A DNA stretch of 64,000 nt from Antedon mediterranea (lineage: Eukaryota > Echinodermata > Crinoidea > Comatulida > Antedonidae). The DNA lies in the NCBI RefSeq assembly GCF_964355755.1, contig NC_092670.1, positions 30,491,795 to 30,555,794 of the forward strand, given 5' to 3'. Below are positions 1 through 11,300 of the stretch, piece after piece; position 1 is the first letter of the stretch, and each line of letters begins with the position of its first letter. The position numbers were made by a program, and so were the translations under genes. Under the pieces are notes generated by a model. That model was not told the DNA's origin, ran no database searches, and saw only the letters and a program-made list of their open reading frames with translations.

Positions 1-144
1 GTATTTAATAATAATTATTATTTATTTATACTCATGCAAAATTTCACATCATTACGATAATTTGTTTCTGAAATGCAAACACTCAAACTTCAATTCAATT
101 TTTCTCGAAAAGCAACATTTTGTAGTTACGTTGTTTTGCCTTGG

Positions 145-1202
145 AACGGCCGATATACTGATACAGAAAGTATAATGGTAAATAATGGTTGGATGTCGGA
201 AAGCATTAATATGGAATGTGGAATAAGACAAGGGTGTCCTTTATCGGCCTTGTTATTTATATTGGTAGTTGAATTGATGGCCTGTAACATACGGAACAAT
301 CCCCTATGTAAAGGAATTGAATTGCCAAAAATAAATGATGAAGAATGTACTGTTAAGATAGCTCAGCTTGCAGACGATACTATCATCTTTACAAAAGATA
401 AAGAATCGTTGATCTGCTTTTTACATGAGATTGAGCTATTCTGTAGAATATCAGGTTTAAGATTGAACAAAGGAAAAACAAATGGTATGTGGATTGGTGC
501 GAGTAAACATAATATGTCAGAACCATGTAATATTGCATGGACAAAGAAACCTGTAAAGTTTCTAGGAATTTATGTTGGATACGATAACAAATTATGTGAA
601 AAGAAAAACTGGGACGATAAGATTATTTCTTTAGAAAATATCTTAAGATTATGGAAAAGAAGAAATCTTACGTTCTTTGGAAAAATTATTATAATTAAAA
701 CTCTAGCCATATCTAAACTAATATACAATGCTAGCATTATAACCGTACCAAAATATATCTTGCCCAAGGTGGAAAAGATAATATATAGTTTTATGTGGAG
801 TGGTAGACGAGAAAAGATTAAAAGAACCACACTCAATAGAAAAACAGATAAAGGTGGTTTAAATATGATTAATTTGAATGCAAAAGTCAAAGCATTGAAG
901 CTAAACTGGGTTAAGCGACTCCTTAGCCCAGATCCAGGAAAATGGAAATGTATACCGAATTATTTCATGCACCCTATTAAGTATACTGTTAATATCACTC
1001 AAATTAACAATGAAGATCATTCTGATCTAAAACTATTGCCTGTTTTCTATAGAGAAATACTAATTGCTATAGTTAATATTAACAACTTTAACTGGTCTGA
1101 CCCACAAAACATTGAAGACGTTAAAAACCAACAATTGTGGGAAAATAAATGTATACAGTTAAATGGAAAGTCAATCTATTTCAAAGTTTGGCTTGATGCA
1201 GG
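145..1202 (+). pseudogene. Tx1/L1-like LINE reverse transcriptase, 5'-truncated part before the LTR-element insertion
   Basis: The open frame encodes the middle of a non-LTR reverse transcriptase: GIRQGCPLSALLF (palm motif) near 223-265 and LADDTIIF, the catalytic x-A-D-D box, near 370-393, followed by the thumb-like stretch FGKIIIIKT typical of Tx1/L1-type ORF2. Homology starts around 145; the codons before it look like unrelated flank, so this is a 5'-truncated insertion, as is usual for target-primed reverse transcription. The frame runs without a stop into the left end of an LTR at 1203 and resumes in the same phase at 11996. Endonuclease domain is absent. Family assignment to the Tx1/L1 group is by motif recognition only. 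Confidence 0.8.
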
Positions 1203-1604
1203 TGTCATATTAAATGTTGTGATTCTCTGTCTTTAGAGAAGGATGCTTTAGACCAGGTCCGCCTTATTATTAGCCAATCAAAATCGTATAATTTTTGGAG
1301 GGAAAATGTTATCCTCCTCTGAAGCCTAAAATTTGCATATCCAGTATAAAAGTAGAATGTAATAGATATTAGAGGAGAAGAGAGAATAAGATCAGAGTAG
1401 ATAAACGGAAAGATGATAAAGAGAATATTAAGGCGTTACTGGAAGTGGTAGAAAGATGTATTAATCGAATTACAAGGAATAAAAGTTCTAGTTGTGTTAA
1501 ATATACTTTTTGTATGAGTTATCATTCAGTGACAGTGTACGTCGCGTGGAGTTATATATATACGCCTGAGAAAGCTCGGAACCAACTAAAATAAATTCAC
1601 TACA
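1203..1604 (+). repeat. 5' LTR of the Gmr1-like element
   Basis: 402 bp, starts TGTCATATTA and ends TTCACTACA (TG...CA ends). TATAAA at 1345-1350 and AATAAA at 1590-1595 are candidate promoter and polyadenylation signals. Confidence 0.93.
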
Positions 1605-2135
1605 TGGTGGCAGCGGTGAAAATTTTTGTTTACATGATTTAAGTATCAAGAAGAAGAAGACGAAGAAGTGACAGTGCCTACTCTACGGGCCTGTTAAATC
1701 AGTAACCAAAAAGTTAAATGGTTACGAAGATCTGGATTCCTGACAGTTTTTATACCGTGCGTTGTTTGGATATTACAACGAAGAAGTACTGTTGAGCTCA
1801 AGACTGCTGGATATTCATCGGAGATATATATTCACCGAGATCTGAAAGAAGAAGACTGAAGTAACAGAAGGAAGCCCAGAAAATTTTGAGAAGATTTGCA
1901 AAGCTGACTTTGTAAACTATTTTTATTTCGAAAGTAAATTTTTGTACAGAGCGAACTTGGAACGTTGTTTGTGACTTTGAAGTAAATTAAAGTCTTATAT
2001 TGTATTGCATTAAAAAAATTTATGTGGATTTCATATTTTTTACATATCTGAATGGAATCAAGGTAATACAAATACTTTTATAACATATTTTGTATACATA
2101 AGTTTACATATTTCATTAGTAAAATTGTTATTAGC
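1605..2135 (+). other. Primer-binding site and leader of the Gmr1-like element
   Basis: The base after the LTR begins TGGTGGCAGCGGTG; TGG pairs with a tRNA CCA end, so this is the candidate primer-binding site. The priming tRNA was not identified. The remaining ~500 bp has no long frame. Confidence 0.6.
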
Positions 2136-3422
2136 ATGACAACTTTAAGATCGGGTAAAAATATAGATAAGACTATGTCAGAAAAAGATACTAGGGAAGA
2201 TATGGTTGACCAAGAAGAGGTTGACCAAGTCAATGAAATGTATGATAACATGGCTAGGGATATTGATTTGCCCGAAATACCCGGCGGTATGCCTAAAGAT
2301 ATGATGCTCGAATATTTTCGAATGAAGGCCGAAAACAAAAAGTTAGAATTACAATACCAACAAGACCAATTAAGATTAGAAGCAGATATAGAGCAAAGAA
2401 AAATTGAATCACAAGAAAGAGTGAAAATGATGGAATTAGAAAATAGGTCTAGCTACAGTAATGCTAGGAATATAGTAGATGAAATGAAGGTAAAGGTTCC
2501 TACTTTGAAGGAATCAGATGATATTGATATATATTTTAGAACATTTGAACACTTGGCAGAAGCCACAGGTTGGGATAAGAATACGTGGTCCGCTAGGTTA
2601 GCACCTGAACTTTCTGGTAAAGCTAGGACAGCATATGCATCCTTAACCGTAAAAGAATGTGTAGATTATGATACCTTAAAGAAGGCAATCTTAGAAAAGT
2701 ATGATGTGTCCGCAGAGACCTACAGATTTAAATTTAGAAATTCGAACAGAGTTAAAGATATGTCCATCAGGGAATGGCTGAATGAGCTCTCCCATTATTT
2801 AAAATGTTGGATGAAATGTGCTAATGTAAAAGAAGATGATGCTGCAGGCATTATTGAAATGATTATAATGGAACAGGCACTTGATAAAATGCCTGAAGAT
2901 CTGAGGCTTTATCTTAGAGATAAACAAGTAAATAAGAGCTATGATATGGCTATGATAGCCGATGATTATATAGCTAATAGAGGTGGCCGTGGCTATTGGA
3001 ATGCCGTAAATTCTGAAAATAAGCCTACGTATTATAAGGGCCAAGAAAATAGTAAACCTAAGAATAGTACGACTCAGAATAACCCTGGAGCTAGGCAGCA
3101 AGGATACAATAGGTATCGCGGAAGAGGAGGCAAATTCCATAACTATGGTAGAAATTTCCAACAGAGAGAACCTTCAAATGAATGGATTAATGGCCTATGC
3201 TTTAATTGTAAGGAGAAGGGACATAAAATAGGGGATAGTCCTAAGATGGTAGCAAAAGGAAAGAATAGTGACACTAAGAAGGGCCCGAATGTGAAAGATG
3301 GCTTAAGATGTGAAGAAATAAAATCAGATAGACCCCAAGTAGTTATGGATAGTGTAGAAAATAAAATGGAGAAGTGTACAATAACAGGAAAAATTAGAAG
3401 GACAGGATATAACTATGCTTAG
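2136..3422 (+). CDS. gag: gag of the Gmr1-like element
   Basis: 428 residues. Charged N terminus, coiled-coil-prone Lys/Glu stretch around residues 60-110, then a Ty3-type capsid region (FRTFEHLAEATGWDKNTW, ~130-260), a basic Gly/Arg-rich segment and a zinc-knuckle-like motif CFNCKEKGH near residue 353. The fourth zinc ligand is not Cys: the codon at that place is AGT (Ser), so the knuckle is C-C-H-S. The frame ends at TAG 3420-3422, overlapping the protease frame by 8 bp in another phase, consistent either with programmed frameshifting or with decay. ATG at 2136 is the first long-frame start after the leader. Confidence 0.85.
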   Translation: MTTLRSGKNIDKTMSEKDTREDMVDQEEVDQVNEMYDNMARDIDLPEIPGGMPKDMMLEYFRMKAENKKLELQYQQDQLRLEADIEQRKIESQERVKMMELENRSSYSNARNIVDEMKVKVPTLKESDDIDIYFRTFEHLAEATGWDKNTWSARLAPELSGKARTAYASLTVKECVDYDTLKKAILEKYDVSAETYRFKFRNSNRVKDMSIREWLNELSHYLKCWMKCANVKEDDAAGIIEMIIMEQALDKMPEDLRLYLRDKQVNKSYDMAMIADDYIANRGGRGYWNAVNSENKPTYYKGQENSKPKNSTTQNNPGARQQGYNRYRGRGGKFHNYGRNFQQREPSNEWINGLCFNCKEKGHKIGDSPKMVAKGKNSDTKKGPNVKDGLRCEEIKSDRPQVVMDSVENKMEKCTITGKIRRTGYNYA

Positions 3423-3587
3423 AGACTCGGGATGTACCCAGTCAGCTGTTAAGGAAAGTCTAGTGCCTAACAAATGTTACTTGCCAGGAAAATGGGTTAC
3501 GTTAAGAGGTATAGGAGGCGATATTACCGTCCCCTTAGCTGAGGTAGCTATAGAAAGTAAGATAGTGACAGGAAAAGTGATTGTAGC
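3415..3587 (+). pseudogene. Protease N-terminal part of the Gmr1-like element, cut by insertion
   Basis: The frame begins LRDSGCTQSAV, the aspartic protease catalytic D-S-G motif, and continues VTLRGIGGDITVPLAEVAIES, a retropepsin-like fold. It stops being homologous at 3587, where the second LTR element starts. The C-terminal protease signature LLGHDLD is found at the start of the frame at 8352, beyond the inserted element, but in a phase that does not match, so an indel lies between 8326 and 8352. Confidence 0.8.
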
Positions 3588-3716
3588 TGTTATATCTTAT
3601 GTGTCTTTATTGCATCTTTCATTGTGTGTATACAGATTACCAACCATGTGGTTATATCGATCTACCTTAACCCATAATGCCTTGCTTTCCCTTAGTCTCC
3701 CAATCCAGACACTACA
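3588..3716 (-). repeat. 3' LTR of the Mag-like element
   Basis: 129 bp, identical to the 5' LTR except one C/A difference near position 3681. The minus-strand polypurine tract (AAAGAAGGGGGAAGA) lies at 3717-3731. Confidence 0.92.
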
Positions 3717-4036
3717 TCTTCCCCCTTCTTTAGCTAAAACTCACAACCCAATTAACTCCATACAATATGATATTCATTTTGTTTTTTTTTTTTTAACTTT
3801 AACAATAACAAAACAATTTAACTTTAAACTTTAAATCAAATATCATCATACATGCATATTATAAATGTTTCCTTGATCACATATCATTTCTTATTATTTC
3901 CAAGATTCCTATAATATCAATGAACAACTTAGCATATAATAGCACTTAAAACTTTCAACATCTTAACGAAATCTCAACTTCTGGTGAACTTTAAAAATTA
4001 ACATAACTCATAAATATGACTTCTTAATTTTACACT

Positions 4037-4981
4037 TTAAAAATCATCAAACCTCTTGGGTTTTCTCTTCTCTCTTACTGGTCTGCTTTTAACTATCATA
4101 TTTTCATTACTCTTTGTTATTTTGTCACTTTGCTCAGTATCAACTGGCTTATTCTGTTCAGTGTTATCAATCTTACTGTTACCATTAACTATACTAGTAT
4201 CAATTTGTTTTAAATTATCATTTGGTGTGTTAACATTTGCTTCATTTACTCTTTCATTATAGGATCGAACATGTGTCGAATTCCTTTTGTATCTTACACC
4301 CTGTGGTGATTCAACCACTACACTATTCCCTTTTTTCTCTATTACTACATATGGTTCTGTGTGATATGGCGTACTCATCTTGTCCCTCTGTGTCACTTTC
4401 ACTAAAACCTTATCTCCTTTACACACATCACTTTCCTTCGCACCTCTCTTCTCATCAATGTACAGTTTGTTCTTTAATTTAGACACGGCATCACGATCAG
4501 AAATTTCTTCGTCCATTATTGTATTGTCATCTAATTCTGGCAATTTTGTACGCAACTTTCTATTCCACATCATTTCTGCTGGTGTCACTCCGGTAACACT
4601 ATGTGGGGTTGTACGATATGCGAATAGGTACACTCGTAATTCTTTTTTCCAGTCTTTTCCTTCAGCTTGCGCAATGCGAATTCTTTTCATTAGTGATCTA
4701 TTTTGTCGTTCAACCTCTCCGTTTGCAGCTGGATGTAATGGTGTTACACGTCTATGTCTGATTCCATTTTCCTTCAGGTAGGTTTCAAACTCATTGGACA
4801 CAAACTGGGTACCATTATCTGAGGTAATTGATTTTGGTATGCCATGTTGAACAAACATATTTTCAAGTGTGTCTATAATTTTCTCACTTGTGATTGACTT
4901 CATTAAACTAATTTCATAATAACGACTATAATAGTCTACCACCACTAGTACATTATCCTTCGATGGAAACGGTCCCAGCAA
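4037..4981 (-). CDS. Integrase catalytic core and C-terminal tail of the Mag-like element
   Basis: Same frame as the upstream gag-pol, separated only by the TAG at 5000-5002. Contains the D-D-E triad: VVVDYYSRYYE, SDNGTQF and NGEVERQN, then FAYRTTPHSVTGVTPAEMM and a basic C-terminal domain (KGDKVLVKV, ending KRKPKRFDDF). There is no plausible start codon of its own, so it needs stop readthrough or is lost. Functionally it would insert the element's cDNA into the genome. Confidence 0.88.
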   Translation of the reverse strand: MLGPFPSKDNVLVVVDYYSRYYEISLMKSITSEKIIDTLENMFVQHGIPKSITSDNGTQFVSNEFETYLKENGIRHRRVTPLHPAANGEVERQNRSLMKRIRIAQAEGKDWKKELRVYLFAYRTTPHSVTGVTPAEMMWNRKLRTKLPELDDNTIMDEEISDRDAVSKLKNKLYIDEKRGAKESDVCKGDKVLVKVTQRDKMSTPYHTEPYVVIEKKGNSVVVESPQGVRYKRNSTHVRSYNERVNEANVNTPNDNLKQIDTSIVNGNSKIDNTEQNKPVDTEQSDKITKSNENMIVKSRPVREKRKPKRFDDF

Positions 4982-4999
4982 GTCAATCGAAATATCTTG

Positions 5000-7900
5000 C
5001 TATGGTCCTGTTGGTAGTTGTGTTGGCTTCAATGGTTCTGGTGCTGGCATCGAACTTGTTATCTGACACTCGTGACATGTTTTAACATAGTCTTCCACAT
5101 TCTTCTCCATCCCAGGCCACCATACCTTGGTTCTAAGCCTTTGCTTGGTTTTGACTATCCCCAAGTGTCCTTGGTGTGCTAATTCAATACACTGTAATCT
5201 ATATTTTTCTGGAATTACAATCCTTCTGTTTCTAAGAATTAAATATCCAAAACATGCAAGTTCTTGTTGTATTGCATTATACTGAATCAAGTCTCTGTCC
5301 CATTTATCTGTCCGTATACTATTTCTCACTTTACTCAATTCAGGATCTTCCTTTGATGCCTCTTCAACTTCACGTGATGATAGTGCACATGGGGTTGCAT
5401 TTGATGCTACCAATCGAATATACATCTCTGTGTCATCACTGTCATTATTCTGTTTGCCATCAATTTCTATTGGTAACCTTGATAATATATCAGCAATGTT
5501 ATTCTTACCAGGTACATACTTTACTGTATAAGAATAGGACATAAGTCTCATCACCCACCTTTCAATCCGTGCATTTGGTTTAGACTTTGGTCCATACAGG
5601 CCTTCGAGTGGTTTATGGTCAGTTATCAATTCAAACTGTAGTCCATATAAGTAAACATGAAACCTTTCCATAGCCCATACCACTGCCAATGCCTCTTTCT
5701 CCGTTGTTGAATATTTCTTTTCAGTAGCTGATAATGTTCGGCTTGCATAACTTATAACTCTGGTTTCACCATTGTATTTCTGAATTAAAACTCCACCAAT
5801 GCCTACATTGCTTGCATCTGTCACCAACTGAGTACTTTCTGCATCTAATCTGAAATAGCCTAAACATGTTTCATTAGTTAAGCATTTCGTAAGTTTTACA
5901 TAACTATTTTCTTGTTCAGACCCCCAATAGAAATTACAATCTTTTCGCACTAGTCGTCTTAAGGGTTCCGCAACTGTAGCTAAATTTGGAATGTATCGTG
6001 CTGAGAAGTTAACTAGACCTAAGAAACTTTTTACTTCTGCAGCTGTTTTTGGTCTCTTTGATTCTGCCAATGCTCTGACTCGCCCAATTGTAGGTTTGAT
6101 TCCGTTTGCTGACAATATGTGACCCATGAATGTTATCTGTGATACAGAAAATTGACACTTATCCTTGTTGAGAGTCAAATTCTTTTCTTTAAATTTCTCA
6201 AGCACTACACGAAGTCTGTCATCATGTTCAGTCTGTGTTCTCCCGTGTACAACAATGTCATCTGATATGTTAGCTACACCTTCGCATCCACTCAGCGTCT
6301 GACTGATTACTCTTTGGTACTTTTCAGGGGCAGCATTTATCCCGAACATCAACCTTTTGTAGCGATAAAGACCTTTGTTAGTTATGAAAGTTGTGATGTT
6401 TCGTGATTGCTCATCTAATTCAATTTGGTGATAGCCGTAATTCATGTCTAATTTAGAGAACACTGTACTTTGATTCATTTCATACAACACTTCATCAACT
6501 GTTGGGATTGGATGCCTCTCCCTTTTAACTGCTCGGTTGGCCTGCCTCATATCTACGCAGAGGCGTATATCCCCATTTGGTTTTGGCACTACTATGACTG
6601 GACTTACCCAATCACTTGGTTCGTCTACCCTTTCAATTATGTCAAGAGATTCTAACTCATCTAATTTATCACTCACTTTATCTTTGAGACTAAACGGTAT
6701 TCTATACATGCTCTGAACAACTGGTGTTACCTGTTCATCAATAAATAAATGTAACTTATAATCTTTTAATTTACCAATACCTTCAAATACCTGTGTATAC
6801 TTATCTTGTACACTATTTATCACTTGTGGTATTACAATATTTAACACTCCAAGCTTCATTGCAGTATCACCTCCCAACAAAGCAGGGCCTTTCCCTTTTA
6901 ACACATATACATCTGCTGTTATTTTAGGCTCAGTATTATTACCTGTACCTTGAAAAATTGACATGTTCGTAGTAAATTTTCCTAACAACTCTAATGGTTT
7001 TTCTGACCCATATGCATATAACTTTCTGTTTGTCAACTCAGATTTGCATTTAATTTTCTTGGATTTTAACTGTTGCCATAAATACTGATCTAGGATATTA
7101 ACTGTAGCACCACTATCAACAATCATTTCTACCTTATGTACATCCATACAAACATTTATCTTTGTAGTTTTAGAATTATTATTTTGTATACCAAAAGCAT
7201 AGTCATCGTCTTCACTTCCATTTTGAACATTACTAATACCACTACTCTTTTTGTCTTTACCTAATTTAGTTTTGCAACAAATAGCAAAATGTCCCAAAAT
7301 TTGACATTTATTACATTTCTTGTCTCTTGCAGGACAACATTTATCCTTAGCCAAATGTCCTTCTCTTCCACAGCGAAAGCATTTTCGGTTATCTTGTCTA
7401 TCATTGAACTTTGACTTACTTGTTCTGTTAGGCCTACCACTTGAATTTCCAGCTTGATACCTGTTTCTGCTCGTCGTGCTTGATCTTGACCATCTCTCAT
7501 TCCTCACTGCATTCATGTTTGTTGTTTCCACTCCATTAACTTCTTGTGACATCTCCTTTGCTTGCTTCTCACTCATTTCAAATGTGCTAGCTATTGCTTT
7601 TAAATTGGTTAATTTCAAAGTATTTCCTTTTTCTAGCAATTTTAGTCTCAGTCTATTTGATTTGCATTTTTCAATAACATGGTCTCTAATTAACTCATCA
7701 ACATTCGCATCAACAAATTCACATTTTGCAGCCTGCTGCCTCAATCTATTTATAAATTGGTGAATTGTTTCGTCATCACCTTGCGTCAGTTTTCTAAAAC
7801 AATAACGCTCATACGGTACGTTGGTTTTCATAGCAAATTGTTTATTTAATGTGTTTACAACAACATCATACTCATCTGTTCCGTTCTCCTCTGTTAAACA

Positions 7901-8095
7901 TTCATATATGTCCTGTACAGCCATTCCGGCGCAATGCAATAACAAAGCTTTCTTTTGGTTTTTGTCTACTACTCCTTTACCAGTAGCATATAATTCAAAA
8001 CTGCGAAGCCATTTCTTCCACCGTTCAGCCGAAGCGTTCACATCGTGTGGATCATACGCAGCGATTCCAGTGATTTCAACGTTTACAGCGGTCAT
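5000..8095 (-). CDS. gag-pol: gag-pol of the Mag-like element up to an in-frame stop
   Basis: 1031 residues from an ATG 97 bp inside the 5' LTR. Capsid-like region (about 20-190), two zinc knuckles (CFRCGREGHLAKDKC ~235 and CNKCQILGHFAICC), aspartic protease MIVDSGATVNIL (~323), RT (FSKLDMNYGYHQIEL; catalytic box ISDD ~612, the form usual in this group), RNase H (VTDASNVGIGGVL ~758, TEKEALAVVWAMERF, ITDHKPL) and the integrase zinc domain (HQGHLGIVKTKQRL ... CHECQ, ~970-1012). It ends at TAG 5000-5002, just before the integrase catalytic core, which continues in the same frame. Confidence 0.92.
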   Translation of the reverse strand: MTAVNVEITGIAAYDPHDVNASAERWKKWLRSFELYATGKGVVDKNQKKALLLHCAGMAVQDIYECLTEENGTDEYDVVVNTLNKQFAMKTNVPYERYCFRKLTQGDDETIHQFINRLRQQAAKCEFVDANVDELIRDHVIEKCKSNRLRLKLLEKGNTLKLTNLKAIASTFEMSEKQAKEMSQEVNGVETTNMNAVRNERWSRSSTTSRNRYQAGNSSGRPNRTSKSKFNDRQDNRKCFRCGREGHLAKDKCCPARDKKCNKCQILGHFAICCKTKLGKDKKSSGISNVQNGSEDDDYAFGIQNNNSKTTKINVCMDVHKVEMIVDSGATVNILDQYLWQQLKSKKIKCKSELTNRKLYAYGSEKPLELLGKFTTNMSIFQGTGNNTEPKITADVYVLKGKGPALLGGDTAMKLGVLNIVIPQVINSVQDKYTQVFEGIGKLKDYKLHLFIDEQVTPVVQSMYRIPFSLKDKVSDKLDELESLDIIERVDEPSDWVSPVIVVPKPNGDIRLCVDMRQANRAVKRERHPIPTVDEVLYEMNQSTVFSKLDMNYGYHQIELDEQSRNITTFITNKGLYRYKRLMFGINAAPEKYQRVISQTLSGCEGVANISDDIVVHGRTQTEHDDRLRVVLEKFKEKNLTLNKDKCQFSVSQITFMGHILSANGIKPTIGRVRALAESKRPKTAAEVKSFLGLVNFSARYIPNLATVAEPLRRLVRKDCNFYWGSEQENSYVKLTKCLTNETCLGYFRLDAESTQLVTDASNVGIGGVLIQKYNGETRVISYASRTLSATEKKYSTTEKEALAVVWAMERFHVYLYGLQFELITDHKPLEGLYGPKSKPNARIERWVMRLMSYSYTVKYVPGKNNIADILSRLPIEIDGKQNNDSDDTEMYIRLVASNATPCALSSREVEEASKEDPELSKVRNSIRTDKWDRDLIQYNAIQQELACFGYLILRNRRIVIPEKYRLQCIELAHQGHLGIVKTKQRLRTKVWWPGMEKNVEDYVKTCHECQITSSMPAPEPLKPTQLPTGP

Positions 8096-8174
8096 CGTTA
8101 CAACAGTATTAAAACAAATATATCGCCAAAAATTACAGTATTGAAACTTCTAATCACTTGTGGTTCGATATTCT

Positions 8175-8190
8175 CCTTAACTCGTCGCCA
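8175..8190 (-). other. Primer-binding site of the Mag-like element
   Basis: On the minus strand the sequence one base after the LTR reads TGGCGACGAGTTAAGG, beginning with the TGG expected to pair with a tRNA CCA end. The tRNA was not identified. Confidence 0.6.
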
Positions 8191-8191
8191 A

Positions 8192-8320
8192 TGTTATATC
8201 TTATGTGTCTTTATTGCATCTTTCATTGTGTGTATACAGATTACCAACCATGTGGTTATATCGATCTACCTTAACCCATAATGCATTGCTTTCCCTTAGT
8301 CTCCCAATCCAGACACTACA
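8192..8320 (-). repeat. 5' LTR of the Mag-like element
   Basis: 129 bp, minus-strand ends TGTAGTGTC...ATATAACA. A minus-strand AATAAA lies near 8210-8215. One mismatch to the other LTR. Confidence 0.92.
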
Positions 8321-8351
8321 GTAGCCGTAATCGAAAGGAATACAGAGGGAC

Positions 8352-11300
8352 ATGTTATTGGGTCATGATTTGGACCAGAATTGTGGGGAAACAATGGCTA
8401 AAGAAATGTTCGTCCTAACTAGGGAGCAAGCCAGAATAGAAAATGATGTTAGAATACAAGACGAAATGATATTGTTAGGGAAAGATAGTAACTTTAAACC
8501 GATAGAAGAGCCGCCTAAAGAAACTAATGTACAATTGTTGAAAACAGTAGTAAATGACAACAAAGTAAATAAAACTAAGTGTTTAGATGATATGAATGGA
8601 ACAGAAATGAATAATTTGTTTGACGAAAATGAGGATAAAGCTAAAGATAAAACAGTCAAACATAAAACTTATGAACAACAGCACAAGCTGAACCTAACTA
8701 AACAAGAACTGATCAAATTGCAAACTAAGGATGACTCACTCAAAGGAGTGTTTGACAGGGTAGTCCCTATAGAAGAAATAGGTCAGCATAGGGTATGTTT
8801 CTTTATGAGACAAGGTATATTGATGAGAAATTGGAGTAGTATTAAAGATAAGAATAACCAAGTGGAACAGATTGTATTACCCACTCAGTGTAGACAGGGT
8901 GTATTACACTTAGGTCATAATGTGCCATTTGCAGGTCACATGGGTGTTGAGAAAACTAAAAGTAGGGTCCTGAACCAATTCTATTGGCCAGGTATATTTA
9001 AAGATGTGGTAGTCTATTGTAAAGTCTGTAAGGAATGCCAAAAGGTAGATAAGGGTAAAAGTAAAAGGAAACATACTTTGATACCATTACCGATTATAAG
9101 TACACCATTTAAACGTATAGCGTTAGGCATTGTTGGACCCTTATCTAGAACAAGCCGTAATAACAAATATATGCTTACTATAATTGACTATGCTACGAGA
9201 TATCCAGATGCTATCCCGTTACCCAATGTTAGAGCTGAAACAGTAGCCAGGGCTCTAATAGAAGTCTTTACTAGAGTAGGATTACCCGAAGAGATTGTAC
9301 ATGATCAAGGAACTAATTTCATGTCTTCAATTATGCAATCTATATGTAGTATGTTGGGGATTAATCAATTAAAGACTACAGTGTACCACCCCCAAAGCAA
9401 TGGGCTTGTTGAAAGATTTCACGGTACATTGAAAAATATGATAAGGACACTTACAGTTAAGCAAAGAAAAAATTGGGATAACTACATACCCCCCTTTCTG
9501 TTTGCATACAGAGAAGTTCCTAGTAAAGCGACGGGCCATTCACCTTTTAAATTGCTTTATGGTAGAGAGGTGAGGGGACACTTGAGTTTACTCAAAAGTA
9601 ATTGGGTAGAAGATGAAGAAACATCTACTGATGTTATCAAATACATGTTAGAAATAAGAGAAAAAATGGAGGAATTAATGAAAGATGCTAATGTAAACAA
9701 ACTTGAACAACAAGAAATTATGTCCCACAATTATAACAAGAATGCCATTGATAGAGAATTTGTAGAAGGGGACAAAGTGTTGATATTCCTTCCAGTAGGA
9801 AATAGTAAGTTAGACAGTAAATGGCAAGGCCCCTTCACTGTTACAAAAAAGGTCAATGATGTAAATTATGAAATATACATAGGAGGTAGAAGAAAAGAAA
9901 AACAAATTCTACATGTTAATATGTTAAAGAGATGGTATGATAAAGTAGAAATAAGTAAAGATGGTTATTATGTAGTAACAAATGTTCAGTCGATAGAAGA
10001 AGTAGACTTAAATGAAACAGTCCATGACAATGAGTTAGATAGTGAAATAGACATAGGATTGTCTTATCATCAATCACAAACATGGAGAGATGTTAACGTT
10101 AGTAGTAATTTAAATGATACACAAACTAAACAATTAACAGAATTGTTAAACTACCAACAGAATGTATTCTCGGATGTACCAGGTAGAACTCACTTAGTGA
10201 CACATGAAATTAAGACTAATGGTGAAATGCCTATAAGGCATAGGGCATATAGAACGCTCCAAGCATTAAAGGGTAAATTGAAAGAGGAATTAGATAGTAT
10301 GTTGGCTATGGGTATAATAGAACCTACTGTTAGTGCCTATGCTGCACCTATTATTGCCCTGAAGAAAGGCCAGAATCAAATTAGAATGGTGACAGATTTT
10401 AGATCACTAAATAAGACTACACAATTTGACCCTTATGTTATGCCTCGCATAGACGAAATGTTGGATGAGGTATCATCCGCAATATACATAACTACGTTAG
10501 ATCTAACTAAAGGATTTTACCAGGTGCCTCTGGATCCTAAGACCAAAGACAAATCAGCATTTATTACACAATTTGGACAGTATTGTTACAATGTACTTCC
10601 ATTTGGTATGCAAAATAGCTCTAGTACTTTCCAAAGATTAATGGATAAGGTATTACAAGGTACTGAGGGATATGCTAAGGCATATATAGATGACATATGT
10701 ATTTATAGTCAAACTTGGAAAGATCATATTTTTCATTTGAATGATGTATTAGAAAGATTAAGTAGTGCTGGATTGACAGCAAAGCCTTTGAAATGTAAAA
10801 TTGCCTATGCACAGGTAGAATTTCTGGGGCATAAGATTGGTAATGGAGAAATTAGACCCATGATTGATAAGGTTGAGGCTGTGGAAAAGTTCCCCAGACC
10901 TTTGTCTAAGAAACAAGTCCGATCATTTCTCGGATTAACGGGCTATTACAGAAAATTTGTACAGAACTATGCCGATATTGCTAAGCCATTGATTGATTTA
11001 ACTTTAAAGAGTAAAAGTAATACCGTTAAGTGGAATGAACAATGTGAAAATGCCTTTGTAACTTTAAAGAAACGACTTACTGATGATAATGTATTAAAAG
11101 CCCCAAATTTTGATAAGATGTTTATATTGCAAACCGATGCCTCAAATTATGGCATAGGTGCAGTGCTGAGCCAAATAGATGGTGAGGGTAATGATTATCC
11201 CATTGTGTACTTAAGTAGAAAGTTATCTGTACATGAGCAGAGATATTCTGTGCCAGAAAAAGAGTGCCTCTCTATTGTTTGGGCTATCAATAAACTTAAG

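Larger units (their letters stand above)
3588..8320 (-). mobile_element. Mag/SURL-like Ty3/gypsy LTR retrotransposon nested in the Gmr1-like element
   Basis: 4733-bp element on the minus strand with unusually short 129-bp LTRs (one mismatch) and the 5-bp target duplication GTAGC at 3583-3587 and 8321-8325. Minus-strand order: 5' LTR (8192-8320), primer site, a single gag-protease-RT-RNase H-integrase frame, polypurine tract, 3' LTR (3588-3716). Two zinc knuckles, a fused gag-pol and the NISDD version of the RT box fit the Mag/SURL group described from sea urchins and insects. It is nearly intact: the only coding lesion I see is one in-frame TAG at 5000-5002. Confidence 0.92.
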
